From assembly GCA_964540815.1 (NCBI GenBank), contig CAZIOH010000125.1, forward strand, positions 1-14,871: a stretch of DNA of 14,871 bases, in the 5' to 3' direction. Made by a program: the position numbers and the translations under genes. The notes below the pieces were generated by a model. It worked only from the letters and a program-made list of their open reading frames with translations. It was not told the origin of the DNA and made no database searches. Shown piece by piece: positions 14,772 through 14,871 of this stretch (the first letter of the stretch is position 1; each line of letters opens with the position of its first letter). This stretch comes from CAZIOH01 sp964540815 (GTDB lineage: Bacteria > Myxococcota_A > Polyangia > Fen-1088).

Positions 14772-14871
14772 GGAGACTGCGCCCGACAAGCAGCTCCGGC
14801 CCCGCATCTCGTCGTCCGTTGGGGGGGGCCCGCGGGGGGGCGAGCCCACCCACGCTCCGGCGAGCCCTCCC

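Overview
The window is very GC-rich, with strong G/C bias at third codon positions that opens long spurious ORFs on the strand opposite real genes. Gene content (an ElbD-type lipid megaenzyme, an ECF sigma factor with a FecR-TPR partner, Pro-rich barrel-type outer membrane proteins, Val/His hexamer repeats between genes) suggests a Gram-negative deltaproteobacterium of the Myxococcota, probably a large-genome myxobacterium. This is inferred from style and content; there is no rRNA or other taxonomic marker.

Layout. (1) 1-238, minus: 5' end of a lipoprotein-like gene that leaves the left edge inside a perfect 18-bp repeat encoding NGLSSI; its promoter area is at about 239-320. (2) 431-6434, minus: a two-gene operon. 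The first gene encodes a ~1600-residue protein with reductase (SDR/FAR), AMP-ligase, acyl carrier and PlsC acyltransferase domains, the order I recall for M. xanthus ElbD (ether lipid synthesis). The second encodes an NAD-dependent epimerase/reductase. (3) 6435-6900: divergent control region. (4) 6901-10683, plus: ECF sigma factor, FecR-TPR protein overlapping it by 16 bp, a ~210-bp Val/His-type repeat with nested hairpins, and a secreted protein with a Pro-rich linker and likely C-terminal beta-barrel. (5) 10718-13036, minus: HAD-IB phosphatase followed by a LarA-like (DUF2088) protein, convergent with the previous gene. (6) 13164-14744, plus: ClC-family chloride transport protein, divergent from the HAD gene, followed by a hairpin.

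How the genes may work together. The megaenzyme and its reductase form a self-contained lipid-modifying pathway: activate a fatty acid, hold it on a carrier, reduce it, transfer an acyl chain. The HAD-IB phosphatase belongs to a superfamily branch often linked to phospholipid metabolism and may serve the same pathway, with the LarA-like protein as an unknown partner. The sigma/FecR/outer-membrane block looks like an envelope signalling cassette between the two halves. These links are inferred from position.

The most unusual items are the NGLSSI-repeat lipoprotein, a Ser in place of the expected adenylation lysine in the megaenzyme, a LarA-like protein lacking one catalytic His, a ClC protein with channel-type rather than exchanger-type residues, and the nested hairpin repeat at 8948-9158. 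No tRNA, rRNA, CRISPR array, insertion sequence or integrase was seen.
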